The notes beneath the pieces were generated by a model. It searched no databases, was not told the origin of the DNA, and saw only the letters and a list, made by a program, of their open reading frames with translations. A DNA stretch of 64,000 nucleotides from Prinsepia uniflora (Eukaryota > Streptophyta > Magnoliopsida > Rosales > Rosaceae). Position numbers and translations under genes: made by a program. Positions 10,926 through 22,530 of the stretch are shown here, piece after piece (position 1 is the stretch's first letter; each line of letters opens with the position of its first letter). The stretch is from the NCBI GenBank assembly GCA_032719365.1, contig CM064871.1, positions 36,243,566-36,307,565 of the forward strand, written 5' to 3'.

Positions 10926-11178
10926 GGTTGGATTTATGATGTTAGGCCAAGGCCCTAATGATTTAATTAAAGTAAATGGTTTGATTACTGGTTTTCGAAT
11001 GCATGCATGCTTTTTAGTGAAGGGCATACACGTCTTTTTGTGAAATGTGTTTTATTAAATTATTAATTTTTTGTCCACTCACAACTTTTAATGGTTTTTA
11101 ATGCCCTACAGGTTGATCACGGATGCAGGCTATAGAGGAGACCGAGACATAACATTCCTCCACTGATCCTCGCACACT

Positions 11179-11183
11179 CTGGA
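11179..11183. repeat. TSD CTGGA, left copy, of solo LTR C
   Basis: Identical to 45929-45933, directly after the C end GGTCGTTACA. Confidence 0.9.
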
Positions 11184-11929
11184 TGACAGGACCGTCCCCT
11201 GACGAACATTAATAACCGTGCCCGGTGCTGCTCCTGTTTGACAAGTCAACTGAAGTTCCCCTAATTGCCCTCAGTACTTGTCAAACAAGGGATAATCATA
11301 CCTGTGCCCACTCATGCCTCCACCTCCCGAATAGCCTCGATCATCGCGCCACTACCTGTAGGGTCAATAAAAAACACAAAAGGTGTGAGTGGAAAAAATA
11401 ATCAGTTATAAAACAGGTTACAGAAAAGACATTTCTACCCTCCACGTAAAACCAATGCATGCATTCAAAAACCATTTCTAGCATAAGAAAATCGTGTATG
11501 AAAAATCAAAATCTTTTTCTTTTTCTCAACCCGTGGGCCTTAGCCCGAAACCAGAAATACGAGCCTCAGCCCAAAATCATGAATCAAAATCCAAGTACAA
11601 AACATAACCCAAAAATCCATCAAGCCATGTAAACCGGGCCATTGCCCAACACATCCGAAAACATCGGAAATCAACAGTAAATCACAAGCCAATCAATTGG
11701 CTGGATCTCAAGTGCGCCCGAGTCTTTAAACTCAAAACCATGCGCATAATCGAGCCTTCCTGGGATATCAACGAGTCATTAAACTCAAAACACAATCAAT
11801 AGGCCTCGGGGGATATCACAATAACCGAGTATTTAAACTCAAAACAGATCAATCTAGGGCCCTCTCCCGTCATCAATCAATCAACATGATCCATCAATAG
11901 TACCGGGTCTTTAAACCCAAAACCATGTG
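11184..11929 (-). mobile_element. Solo LTR C, first piece (minus orientation)
   Basis: Begins TGACAGGACCG (reverse of the LTR end). Its exon-like and terminal segments resemble elements J and B rather than G, D and I. On the minus strand the putative intron end is TTGACCCTACAG/GTAGTGG (AG at 11356-11357) with CCACTCAC 30 nt earlier. The tail shows hairpin-like CGGGCC..GCCC units. It is interrupted at 11929 by tandem element A and resumes at 43611-45928. Total 3064 bp. Confidence 0.88.
11925..11929. repeat. TSD ATGTG, left copy, of tandem element A
   Basis: Identical to 43606-43610 beyond the last LTR of A. Confidence 0.9.
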
Positions 11930-12109
11930 TGACAGGACCCATCCCAATCCCCCCGGGATTAGTGCGGGATGTCCCTGCTCCCGTCTGACACGAAGTGTCA
12001 GACAAGGGATATTTCCGTCCTTTGCCCTCCCGGGATATCAGAGTACGCCAGGATCCGGAGGAGGTACGTGATATCTCGATCTCTGCTACAGTCCACATCC
12101 GATGTCAAC

Positions 12110-13559
12110 CTGAAGAGCAGTCAAAACATTAAAAGCTGTGAGTGGACAAAACAAGAGTTTATAAAACATTTCATAAGGAAAAGACATTTGTACCCTTCAC
12201 TAAAAAGCATGCATGCATTCGAAAACCATTTATCCAAAATAAACCATATGTGGGAACTAAGCCCAAAACTAAGATTGAAAGGACCATAATAAAAATGACC
12301 ATACGGGCCACTGCCCAAATCCATAAGGGTCTCAGCCCAAATCATAAGAAACCAACCGTACGGGCCATTGCCCAAAACCTCTGTAAACACACCTCATATA
12401 TCATATCATGTAGCATACATCATATATACATACAATCCTGTCACGGTTTCCAAAGCTACGCGCGTGCTACCCAGGTCTCAATCCGAGTCTTCTCAAAGTA
12501 AAGATCAAAGTCCGCAGACCACTGACCCTACCCGAGGTAATAGCAATCATAGCCTTCCTGAGAGTAAGGAACCCAACTAGGGGGTGACTCCACTCAGTCG
12601 GTGCTCCGTGACTACTCCGGGGTCCACCCAGGCCAACGACCCTCCCCGGAGGAGGTAATAGAAGTAAAGGAAGGTATATGAATACATATATATATATATA
12701 TACATAACATAAACATTCATGCCCGGTTCCCTTGAACCGTCATGATCCATAACATCCATTAACCAGAGTTCATGCCGGTTCCCATAGACCGTCATGAACA
12801 AGAATGACTTGACAAAGGTTCATGCCGGTTCCCATAAACCGTCATGAACCACAATGACCTTTCCAGAGTTCGTGCCGGTTCCCAAAGACCGTCATGAGCT
12901 TGGAAATCCATCTAGGGTCCCTGACCCGAAATCATCAGTGTAAACCAACTGGGTCTCATGCCCGAACATATGACTCAACTGGGCACCGTGCCTGATCTCT
13001 AAGGGTCAGTCACGACTCTGATCATAGTGATGCGTGCAACCATCCATCCAGGACCGCCCTCAATCCTGGTATGTCGCCGTGAAAGAATCAACCGACGCGA
13101 CCACCACAAGATCATGGTGCACTCATCACCGATCGCTATCCTGAACCGTCAGCACTCCGAAGTCGAGCCTCCCCAGGCTGCCCGACCACGAATCGTTCAT
13201 CGTGACCTCTCCGGAAGGAACACATCCTGAACTGGAGGCGAGCGTCGTATCGTTGATCGCCGTGCACAAAGCACCCGTCGCGACCATGATTTAGACCCGA
13301 AGGTCGTAACTGGAGTCATATGCCCGAGAGAAAACCAAATGGGTCTCATACCCGAGTTTATCCTTTTGAAATCCAAAACGATTTCATTTAGACCAATAAA
13401 GAAATACAGACCCGTATAGGCACCGTATAGGGCCGAAACCTCGAAATACGAGCCTATACGTAACCACATACGAATGCACCCATGGCATCATCAAACATGT
13501 ATGAAAACATACAATAAACATTTATGCATGCACCAATTTAGAAAACAAGGTCCACTCAA
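12110..13559 (-). other. Putative leader intron in LTR A1 (5' splice site mutated)
   Basis: On the minus strand it ends TGACTGCTCTTCAG/GTTGACATCGG, with GTCCACTCAC at 12138-12147 (reversed) upstream. The expected start reads TTGAGTGGAC instead of GTGAGTGGAC (13550-13559), so the GT is lost. LTR A2 keeps the intact GTGAGTGGAC (reverse of 19705-19714). Confidence 0.4.
12715..12900 (-). repeat. Tandem 50-bp repeats forming long hairpins in LTR A1
   Basis: Four units (about 12715, 12768, 12818, 12868). On the element strand each folds as GGTTCATG...CATGAACC around CGGTT-TATGGG-AACCG. The same array recurs at about 18873-19055 (A2) and 58546-58780 (K), and one unit occurs in LTR I (51964-51995). 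Confidence 0.85.
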
Positions 13560-14650
13560 AGACTGTCTGAAGCCGCGCCTCGATACGTGTGCCATAATCG
13601 TCTCCCGGATCAATCGTCGTCACCGGGACTCCCAAACCTGTCCAAATTCATTTAGGGGGTTACTAATAGCCTTATTAACCCCTCATTGAAGTCCAATAAT
13701 TTTCCCGATTTCTTAACTATTCTTAAAATCAAACCTAAACCTTCGGACGTCCCGAACTATATCGAAACGGTGTCCGATTGACACGAAACCAGTCCCAAAA
13801 TGTTCGTTACATCGAATAGATGATTTCACATGTTGGAACCACCCCCAAACTCTGCCCCACGCGCCTGTACGCGCCACCAGAAGCCGGCTGCGTGTGAGCC
13901 CACGTGCGGCACTATTCATAACCCCTACCTCAGTCGAACCGGGTTCGACTGGTTTGAACCAGACCGGATCGGCTCGACCGGTCCAACCTTCATTTCTACC
14001 CCATTTTGTCCCACTTTAATTCCTAAAGCTTCCTAACCTCGATCCCTAACATTCTAACTATTTAAAAACTGAAAAACCACCCAAAACCCGTACCTCCAAG
14101 ATCAGCCATGGCGGCCGGATTCTTCCCCCGCCGTTCACGACTGTTTCAGGCCATCTAAGCCTTCGAAAACAATCCTAAAAGAACCCTAAGACCTCCAGGA
14201 ACATTTCCCAATCCTTAGGTTTGATTAAAACACAATAAAAATAAATTTTCAACTTTTCAATGAAAACTCACCCACGGGTTCTCTCTCCCCGCCGTGTCCT
14301 CCGCCGTGGCTGGCTGTGGCCTGCCATCCTCAGCCTCTTTCCACCACCTCACGGCCATGTTCAACTCACACAAGCAAGGAATGGTGATGGTGTGTGTGTG
14401 TTTCGGGTTTGTGAAGGAAAAGGAAGAAAAATGAAAAAAAGAAGAAGAAGAAGTTGGTGTTGATGTCGTGGAAGAGAAGGGAGAAGAGGGAATGTGATCA
14501 GATGAGAGAGGAGAGGATTGATGGTGAGGATTAAAAGGTGAAATTGAAATGGATGGCTAGGATTGAATAGGGTGTGGATTTCATTATAATATTAATTAAT
14601 TAATATTAATTAATTAAGTAAGATCCCCTTTTTAGGGGAATTGACCAATA

Positions 14651-14676
14651 GGATGAGTGACACTTGTCACTCATCC
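14651..14676. promoter_or_regulatory. 26-bp perfect palindrome in U3 of LTR A1
   Basis: Arms GGATGAGTGACA and TGTCACTCATCC are separated by CT. A CCAAT box (CCAATAGG, on the plus strand as CCAATA) lies right beside it. The palindrome is present in A2 (38972-38997), E (46709-46734, one mismatch), I (49713-49738) and K (60254-60279), and in diverged form in A3, D and G. Likely a dimeric transcription-factor site in the LTR promoter; the factor is unknown. Confidence 0.7.
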
Positions 14677-15190
14677 ATGGGACCCCCAAAATATCTGTCC
14701 AATCAGATATTGCCAACTCATCACTTTCACGAAGCACGTGCATAGTGAAACCTAACTTCCGTGACCCACAACTCTCCCGTTCGAAATACGATTTCAATGT
14801 GCCGCCAGTCTACGGATTCGTATCGTCCCGATCTGCGTAACAGTCTTCGGCCTGCGGCCATAGGACCTCTCGGTCAAAAAGTCAACATTTGCCCCTTTTG
14901 AACTAAAATTACCAAATTGCCCCTAAACTTCCGAACGTCATAACTTCCTCCTTGAACGTCAAAATTGAACGTGCCACCTGTTTATGAACTCGTGACGTCA
15001 CGAACTACGTCACGGTCATCGGTCAAAGTCCGTTTGACCGCTCTAATGAAAAGTCAACATTTTGCCACGACCAAGGGCAAAACGGTCATTTTGTATCGTT
15101 CGCCCGATTTAGCCTAACTAATCACCGATTAACCTCACTAATCGTGATTAGTCACTAATCTAATCTAGGAATTCGGGACGGGTCGTTACA

Positions 15191-18137
15191 ACCTTCCCTC
15201 CTTAATTAATTTCGTCCTCGAAATTCCAACCGACCTAAATCCAACCGTTCTTTCCTCCTTAATTTGTTTCGTACTAGAAACTCCAACTATCTTGATTCCA
15301 CATCCACCTCGTGGAAAGTAGATTCGACCTCGAAACACGTGTACACTCGTACACCCACTAACTAGAATAATACTCGTCTGCAAACAGACGTACCCCTAAC
15401 ACTCTCGTTACATCGACTACATTTGACCACGTCGAATGACAGTAATTACATGTTCCGAACTGACGCCACTTGTCAATATCAGGACAACCCGAGTACCATA
15501 TGAGCTAACCACTTGTCAAATCTACCCTTTCACTGACAAAAACAACTAGACAGTTCCTTGCTCAATCACTAACTATCCTGACGTCTACTCCCACTGGGAG
15601 TCACCAAATCTCACTCTACGGTCCACGCCGACACCTCCGACAACTGTCACCACTTAACAGTCGTCAGTCGCAAACTGATACGACCCACACTCGTGGTTAC
15701 ACTAACCACAAACACACTCAACATGAGTATACGTATACTAACAAAGCACTCAACCTGTGTGTAACTGGACCCATCAGAATTACCATGACCCAATGCATTG
15801 TATCCAATGTCCAGTTCACGACCTCAACTACCCCAATGGTATCGGAACTAAGCCGACTACCAACACACTCACCAACGTATCACTGGTATATCCAGAATAC
15901 CGCTACCAGACACCTCAAGCCTATCCAGTATCGTACCTCAAACAATGTACAAGGTACGTACAGCTACCCATCAATCAGCTTACAATCACAACAACCCCGA
16001 CAACACGACCACCTAGGTCGTTACCAATAACGTTTCAATTTTAGAGTCCATCTGTCCAATTCAGTATTAGACAAATCGAAACTCTAACCCATTATCTATT
16101 TCCAAATCCGAATCCGAAATCATTATTCCGTAAGCTAGCATTTGGAATAACCATTCGGAATCCAAATCCCTAAAAGAAAATGAACAGTCAAGCTCTAGAA
16201 TCAAATCCTGAATCGTCACCCAGAATCCGATTCCAAAACCCGAAATCTCATTCTCGTCTACCGAGACGCACTATATCCGAACCTATCGGATACCTTTTCA
16301 AACGATTACTCCAATACCATCGATTGACTTCATAGGGAAGCCAATCACAATATCCGCACATCCCTAAGGCTGACCATATCCGACCACGTCGGAAAACTAC
16401 TCACCTGAGTAATATACCATATGGGATTCACTTCGAAAAGAAGTTCAGTCCCAACATCCTTAACTCAACATCCAAGTAAGAGTGATAAACTCACCATATA
16501 TCTGGATCATCAAGATCACGATCCAGATCCATCACTACGTCACCCGACTATAGACGTCACGACGTCCAAAGTCCCCAAAATCAAAGTCCTAGACCCTTTC
16601 CCACATCTAAATAGATTAGTCAAGAACGAGACACGACGAGACTGTGGGTTCTTACTAATTACCTCGTATCGATCCTTGTCTTTCAACCTAGGAAAAACCA
16701 AGGATGATCCAAGATAATCCCCGGGTTCACCAACCAATACACGATCAGTGTACTAGTGGCAACCAACGACATCTACATTATCAACATCATCTACCACATC
16801 AATCATGGTAGAATCCGAGAAGTCACCTCAATCGCAACCTCTCACGATTCCGAGGTTCCAACAAAATTGGAAACAACATACCCGGACATCAACCAGGTGT
16901 CCCCTAACCAATTTAACTCTATCCGAGATCCACTCTGGGACCACCAATACCGAACATATGCCCATCACGACGGATGTGACTCAACGTCATCACAATCACC
17001 AGCACCAGCACCAGCACTAGTACCAGTACCAACGCATTATCACCTGCACTAGTATCAGCACACAGGCATCCATACTAGTAGCAGCACACAACACCAGCAC
17101 ACCGTGTGCAAACCTGAGAACCCTGGATCTCCGCTCATCCCGAGCAACGACCTTGAACCTCTGCTCGTTTTGGAGAAACTCTGCCTCCATCGTACCCAAC
17201 ACTTCTGGGTACAGTCACTCTGATAACTCATACGAGAAAAGGAAACGTCACTAGAGCCTCACCGATCCCCAACAACCGTAACTACAACCATCCTAGGTAG
17301 TAGTGCCTGCCACAGACTCGTGCAGACCCAACTATCAGACATCACAATCGAGATTCGCGTCCAACGGAATCAATCGATCGTACCAACTACTCTGTTTCCC
17401 CGCTCCGGGATTCCATCGACAAGTACCAACCCTGATAACTTGTCCAACCAATCACTAACCAGTCGTAACTCAACTCAACCAATGTCGTCTACCAGGTCGC
17501 CCACGAACTTAGTTGCACCGACAATCCATAACAACTATGGTAGTACGACGACCAACTAGGTCTAACCGACAAGTACAACCCCGACTACAGAATGCAGTCC
17601 CAACATAAGCTGACATGACTAGACCAACTAACGAATCCAAATCTGAATAGTCGTCCAAGTCTAACCACTCGTCAACTCACATTTCTGAACCATACACCCA
17701 AGGTAGGGTTCCACGATCACATCGAGAGTTCCGCGGAACCCAACTGCTAACTTCCGACTTCAGTAAATCCATCTAACTCAACCAAATCAGATCATCAGAT
17801 GATCACAATTTCGAACTATCGTCAAAACGATCCTACGGCATCGTGAAAACGATCCCAACTAACCGTCTCACGATCACAACTCCAAAATACGAATACGTTA
17901 ATCCTTCCATAGGGTCCCACACTGTCAACCTTGACAGAACTATGGCACCCCGGCATCTAGTGCCGAACCAAGACATTCCACGATACAGTCCTAATAACTA
18001 TCGTCGGCACCCTAACTATCAGGTTGATCACGAACTGTAGCCACTTGAGATATCACATCCTCGACCTGCATACAGAGTAGTACGCAAAACACTCTGGAAT
18101 TTAGGGTAATATGAGCAACCATGCTCTGATACCACGC
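15191..18137 (-). mobile_element. Internal region 1 of element A (non-coding, 2947 bp)
   Basis: On the minus strand it begins with the PBS TGGTATCAGAGC (18123-18134) and ends with a tract AATTAAGGAGGGAAGGT next to LTR A1. The longest open frames are below 100 codons and have biased, repeat-like composition (runs of CCAGCA/CAGTAC near 17000-17040, and many AATCCGAA repeats). Its close relative in K and the second copy at 39513-42035 keep the same non-coding sequence, so it is a conserved LARD body rather than a decayed pol. Confidence 0.8.
18123..18134 (-). other. Primer binding site of element A
   Basis: Minus-strand TGGTATCAGAGC, three bases (GCG) from the end of LTR A2. It matches the 3' end of initiator Met-tRNA, as in B, F, J and Cassandra. 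Confidence 0.85.
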
Positions 18138-18317
18138 TGACAAGACCCATCCCAATCCCCCCGAGATTAGTACGGGATGACCTTGGTCCCGTCTGACACG
18201 AAGTGTCAGACAAGGGATATTTCCGTCCTTTGCCCTCCCGGGCTATCAGAGTACGCCAGGATCTGGAGGAAGTATGTGATATCTCTGTCTCTGCTACAGT
18301 ACACATCCGATGTCAAC

Positions 18318-19714
18318 CTGAAGGGCAGTCAAAACATTAAAAGCTGTGAGTGGACAAAACAAGAGTTTATAAAACATTTCATAAGGAAAAGACATTTGTA
18401 CCCTTCACTAAAAAGCATGCATGCATTCGAAAACCATTTATCCGAAATAAACCATATGTGGGAACTAAGTCCAAAACTAAGATTGAAAGAACCATAATAA
18501 AAATGACCATACGGGCCACTGCCCAAAACCTGTGTAAACACACCTCATATATCATATCATATAGCATACATCATATATACATATAATTCACACAACCAAT
18601 CCTGTCACGGTTTCCAAAGCTACGCGCGTGCTACCCAGGTCTCAATCCGAGTCTTCTCAAAGTCAAGATCAATGTCTGCAGACCACTGACCCTACCCGAG
18701 GTAATAGTAATCATAGCCTTCCTGAGAGTAAGGAACCCAACTAGGGGGTGACTCCACTCAGTCGGTGCTCCGTGACTACTCCGGGGTCCACCCAGGCCAA
18801 TGACCCTCCCCGGATGAGATAAAAGAAGTAAAGGAAGGTATATGAATACATATATATACATAACATAAACATTCATGCCTGGTTCTCTTGAACCGTCATG
18901 ATCCATAACATCCATTAACCAGGGTTCACGCCGGTTCCTATAAACCTTCATGAACCAGAATGACCTGACAAAGGTTCATGCCGGTTCCCATAAACCGTCA
19001 TGAACCACAATGACCTTTCTAGAGTTCGTGCCGGTTCCCATAAACCGTCATGAACTTGGAAATCCATCTAGGGTCCCTGACCCAAAATCATCTGTGTAAA
19101 ACAACTGGGTCTCGTGCCCGAACATATGACTCAACTGGGCACCGTGCCCGATCTCTAAGGGTCAGTCATGACTCCGATCATAGTGATGCGTGCAACAATC
19201 CATCCAGGACCTCCCTCAATCCTGGTATGTCACCGTGAACGAATCAACCGACGCGACCACCACAAAATCATGGTGCACTCATCACCGATCGCTATCCTGA
19301 ACCGTCAGCACTCCGAAGTCGAGCCTCCCCAGGCTGCCCGACCACGAATCGTGCATCGTGACCTCTCCGGAAGGAACACATCCCGAACCGGAGGCGAGCG
19401 TCGTATCGTTGATCGCCGTGCACAAAGCACCCGTCGCGACCACGATTTAGACCCGAAGGTCGTAACTGGAGTCATATGCCCGAGACAAAAGCAAATGGGG
19501 CTCATACCTGAGTTTATCCTTTTGAAATCCAAAACCATTTCATTTACACCAATAAAGAAATACAGACCCGTATAGGCACCGTATAGGGCCGAAACCTCGA
19601 AATACGTGGCTATACGTAACCACATACAAATGCACCCATGGCATCATCAAACATGTATGAAAACATATAATAAACATTTATGCATGCACCAATTTAGAAA
19701 AAAGGTCCACTCAC
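18318..19714 (-). other. Putative leader intron in LTR A2
   Basis: Minus strand: GTGAGTGGAC start (19705-19714 reversed), GTCCACTCAC branch-like segment (18346-18355 reversed), end TGCCCTTCAG/GTTGACATCGG. Start and branch segment are complementary over 10 bases. Confidence 0.45.
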
Positions 19715-20730
19715 AGACTGCCTGAAGCCGCGCCTCGATACGTGTGCCATAATCGTCTCTCAGATCAATCGTCGTCACCGGGACTCCCAAACCTGTCCAA
19801 ATTCATTTAGAGGGTTACTAATAGCCTTATTAACCCCTCATTGAAGTCCCATAATTTTCCCGATTTTCTAACTATTTTTAAAATAAAACCTAAACCATCA
19901 GACGTCCCGAACTATATCGAAACGGTGTCTGATTGACATGAAACCAGTCCCAAAATGTTCGCTACATCGAATAGATGATTTCACATGTCGGAACCACCCC
20001 CAAAGTCTCCTCCACGCGCCTGCACGCGCCACCAGAAGCCAGCTACGCGTGAGCCCACGTGCGGCACTATTCATCACCCCCTACCTCAGTCAAACCGGGT
20101 TCGACTGGTTTGAACCGGACCGGACCGGCTCGACTGGTCCGACCTTCAAAACCGTCCATTTCTACCCCATTTTGTCCCATTTTAATTCCTAAAGCTTCCT
20201 AACCTCAAACCCTAACATTCTAACTATTTAAAAACTGAAAACCCACCCAAAACCCGTACCTCCAAGATCGGCCATGGCGGCTGGATTCTTCCCCCTCCGT
20301 TCACGGCTGTTCCAGGCCATCTAAGCCTTCGAAAACAATCCTAAAAGAACCCTAAGACCTCCAGGAACATTTCCCAATCCTTAGGTTTGATTAAAACACA
20401 ATAAAAATCAATTTTCAACTTTTCAATGAAAACTCACCCAGGGGTTCTCTCTCCCCGCCGTGTCCTCCGCCGTGGCTGGCCGTGGCCTGCCATCCTCAGC
20501 CTCTTTCCACCACCTCACGTTCATGTTCAACTCACACAAGAAAGGAATGGTGATGGTGTGTGTGTGTTTCGGGTTTGTGAAGGAAAAGGAAGAAAAATGA
20601 AAAAAAAAAATAAAAGAAGATGGAGTTGATGTCGTGGAAGAGAAGGGAGAAGAGGGAATGTGATCAGATGAGAGAGGAGAGGATTGATGGTGAGGATTAA
20701 AAGGTGAAATTGAAATGGATGGCTAGGATT

Positions 20731-20735
20731 GAATA
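20731..20735. repeat. TSD GAATA, left copy, of tandem element B
   Basis: Identical to 38886-38890. The empty site is seen in A1 at about 14564-14568 (GGATTGAATAGGGTG), confirming the exact insertion point. Confidence 0.95.
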
Positions 20736-22530
20736 TGTAACGCCCCGGACGTTCTGGTAATGTAATATTATTAAATATTGAATAAAATGACGTTTTTACC
20801 CCTGTGTTTGTGTGGTCAATTTGTTGACTTTTAGTTTTGGAGGTCGAACGGACGTTGGGTGATGACCGTGACGTAGTTCGGGATGTCACGAGTTCATAGA
20901 CAGGTGGCACGTCCGATTCGGATGCTCGGAGTGAAAGTTATGATGTTCGGAGGTTCGGAGGCATTACCGTAATTTGGGCGTTATAAGGGGAAAAAGTTGA
21001 CTTTTTGTTTGACAATTGATATCCATTTGACTCGAAGACCGTTATGTTCATCTCGACGCCCCGAGTACAACGACAGGCGGCACGCTTGAAACGGACGTCG
21101 GACGACCGAGTTACGGGTCACGGAAGTTGGAGGGCATTTTGGTAATTATTGCACAGAGGGGCATTTTGGTCATTTCACGGTGGTTACTGTAGCACCACCG
21201 TGAGAAACAGAGTGCGGCCGTGGTGGTTTTGAGCGTGCATTTGTTTAAGGCTAAGTGGACTGGTGAGTGGGTTAGTTTATGGATTTTGAGGATTGTGGGA
21301 AGCAGCCAGACGTGTCTGGGCAGAGACTGAGTGCACGGGAGGAACGGGAATGGCTGTGGTCTCTGTGTTTGCGGGAAACCAGTTTCAGAGGCCTCAGTTG
21401 GTCTCCCACGGGCTGTTGGCCATACAGATCGAATAACTGAGTATGGGATTGGAGTGAGGTTGGAGTTAGGATCATTTTGGTTCAATTTGGAAGCTGAGCG
21501 TGAGAGGAATTGTGAGAGAAACCGTGAGCAACTGTTTCGGGTTTTTGGGGGGAAATCGCAGAGTTCAATTTCTAAGGGTCGAGGGATCATTCTAAACACT
21601 CAGTGAGTCTTCTGGGAGTGATAGAGTCTCAGCCGTGTAAGAATTGTAGGGATTCGAGCACGGATTGCCCAAGAACCCAAGGTCCAGTTCGAAGGAAAAA
21701 CCAGTTGGAGGGAAAAATCTCATTCAACTTCTGGAGCCTGTTGATCGAAACCAAAGGCCGTGTAAGACTTCTGGGGTCATTTCGTGCACAACCGTGCAAG
21801 AATTGAAGGAGGAGGAGGACGGTTTGGCCGGGAACCTGAGTCTCAGTTTCAGGGGAAAACCAGTGCTGTGGACGACTACTTCCAGGTAACGGCGAGCTAA
21901 ATTGTTAGTGTCATTGTGTGCGTATGGGTCCCTTATTGCTACTGGTGAAGTTAATTTGGAAATGGAACCGTGTAGGGTGAGTTCCAGGAGTCGACTTGTT
22001 CGAGCTTGGATTGGGTCGATTTGGTGTAAGTCGAGGTTAACCAGTGTTGCAGACCTAAAATAAATGAGTTAGGGAAGATAATAGGATTGAAAACGGGTAG
22101 TTTTGACTGAGAATTGAGGGCTAACTGATCGGGTTGAGTCGCGGGTATCAGACCCGTTTAGCAGGCTGTTCGGGTAAGGGAGATGACACTGTAGCTTGGC
22201 GCGTGGCCTTCACGCGCAGCCGCTTTGGGCGGCGCGTGACGGCGCGTGTGGCGTCAACTCCGATCACGGTCAACATGAGAATTGATCCTTACAGTCTAAA
22301 TAACATTTTATCTTTAGAGTTCGAATCGATCGGGAGTCATTCGGGATAACTTCGGGAGTCCGGAAGATTAAGTCTTTAAGTTTATTTTCGCCGAAAAATC
22401 CGGAAAAATTAGGAAAAATCCTACGGGTTATTTTGGGATGTTTGTAACCCTTCTTGTACGTTTTCACAGGCCAGGACACTTCCGAAGCTACGGAGGAGCA
22501 CGCGGGACGCGATTGACGTGTCCTAAGACT

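Larger units (their letters stand above)
9906..11111 (+). other. Putative leader intron in LTR D
   Basis: Starts GTGAGTGGATATGG after GGACGGTCT and ends AATGCCCTACAG/GTTGATCACGG. GTCCACTCAC at 11073-11082 sits about 30 nt before the AG and is complementary to the start over 9 bases. TGCATGC motifs lie just inside both ends (near 9932 and 11000). Confidence 0.5.
8472..11183 (+). mobile_element. Solo LTR D, first piece
   Basis: Starts TGTAACGAGCCGTC. It has the perfect dyad GACTAATCGGGGATTAGTC (8528-8546), a near-palindrome at 8818-8841 with a CCAAT box (GATTGGCCC) beside it, a putative intron at 9906-11111, and then exon-like GTTGATCACGGATGC. LTR C is inserted 110 bp before D's end, and the remainder is 45934-46043. 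Full length is 2822 bp. ACGTG duplications on both sides and no internal DNA show a solo LTR. Confidence 0.9.
11930..15190 (-). repeat. LTR A1 (3261 bp)
   Basis: Ends TGACAGGACCC (11930) and GGTCGTTACA (15190). On the element strand it begins TGTAACGACCCGTCCCG. It carries the terminal hairpin GTCTGACAC-GAA-GTGTCAGAC (11983-12003) and the putative intron 12110-13559. U3 holds a 26-bp AT palindrome (14592-14617), a CCCCT/AGGGG hairpin, and the 26-bp GC-balanced palindrome at 14651-14676. The ATTAG dyads lie near 15115-15165. Confidence 0.9.
18138..20735 (-). repeat. LTR A2, first piece
   Basis: Begins TGACAAGACCC (minus-strand LTR end) next to the primer site, so it is the 5' LTR of internal 1. 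It matches A1 with scattered differences. It includes an intact putative intron (18318-19714) and a hairpin array (about 18873-19055). Cut by element B at GAATA (20731-20735); the rest is 38891-39512, total 3220 bp. The same LTR serves as the 3' LTR of internal 2. Confidence 0.9.

Noticed and set aside
21111..21599. 162-codon minus-strand frame in LTR1 of B, repeated at 28699-29187 and 36266-36754
   Set aside because: The three copies are simply the three LTRs. There is no recognisable domain, the frame is antisense within LTR leader sequence, and it is absent from the other LTR families.
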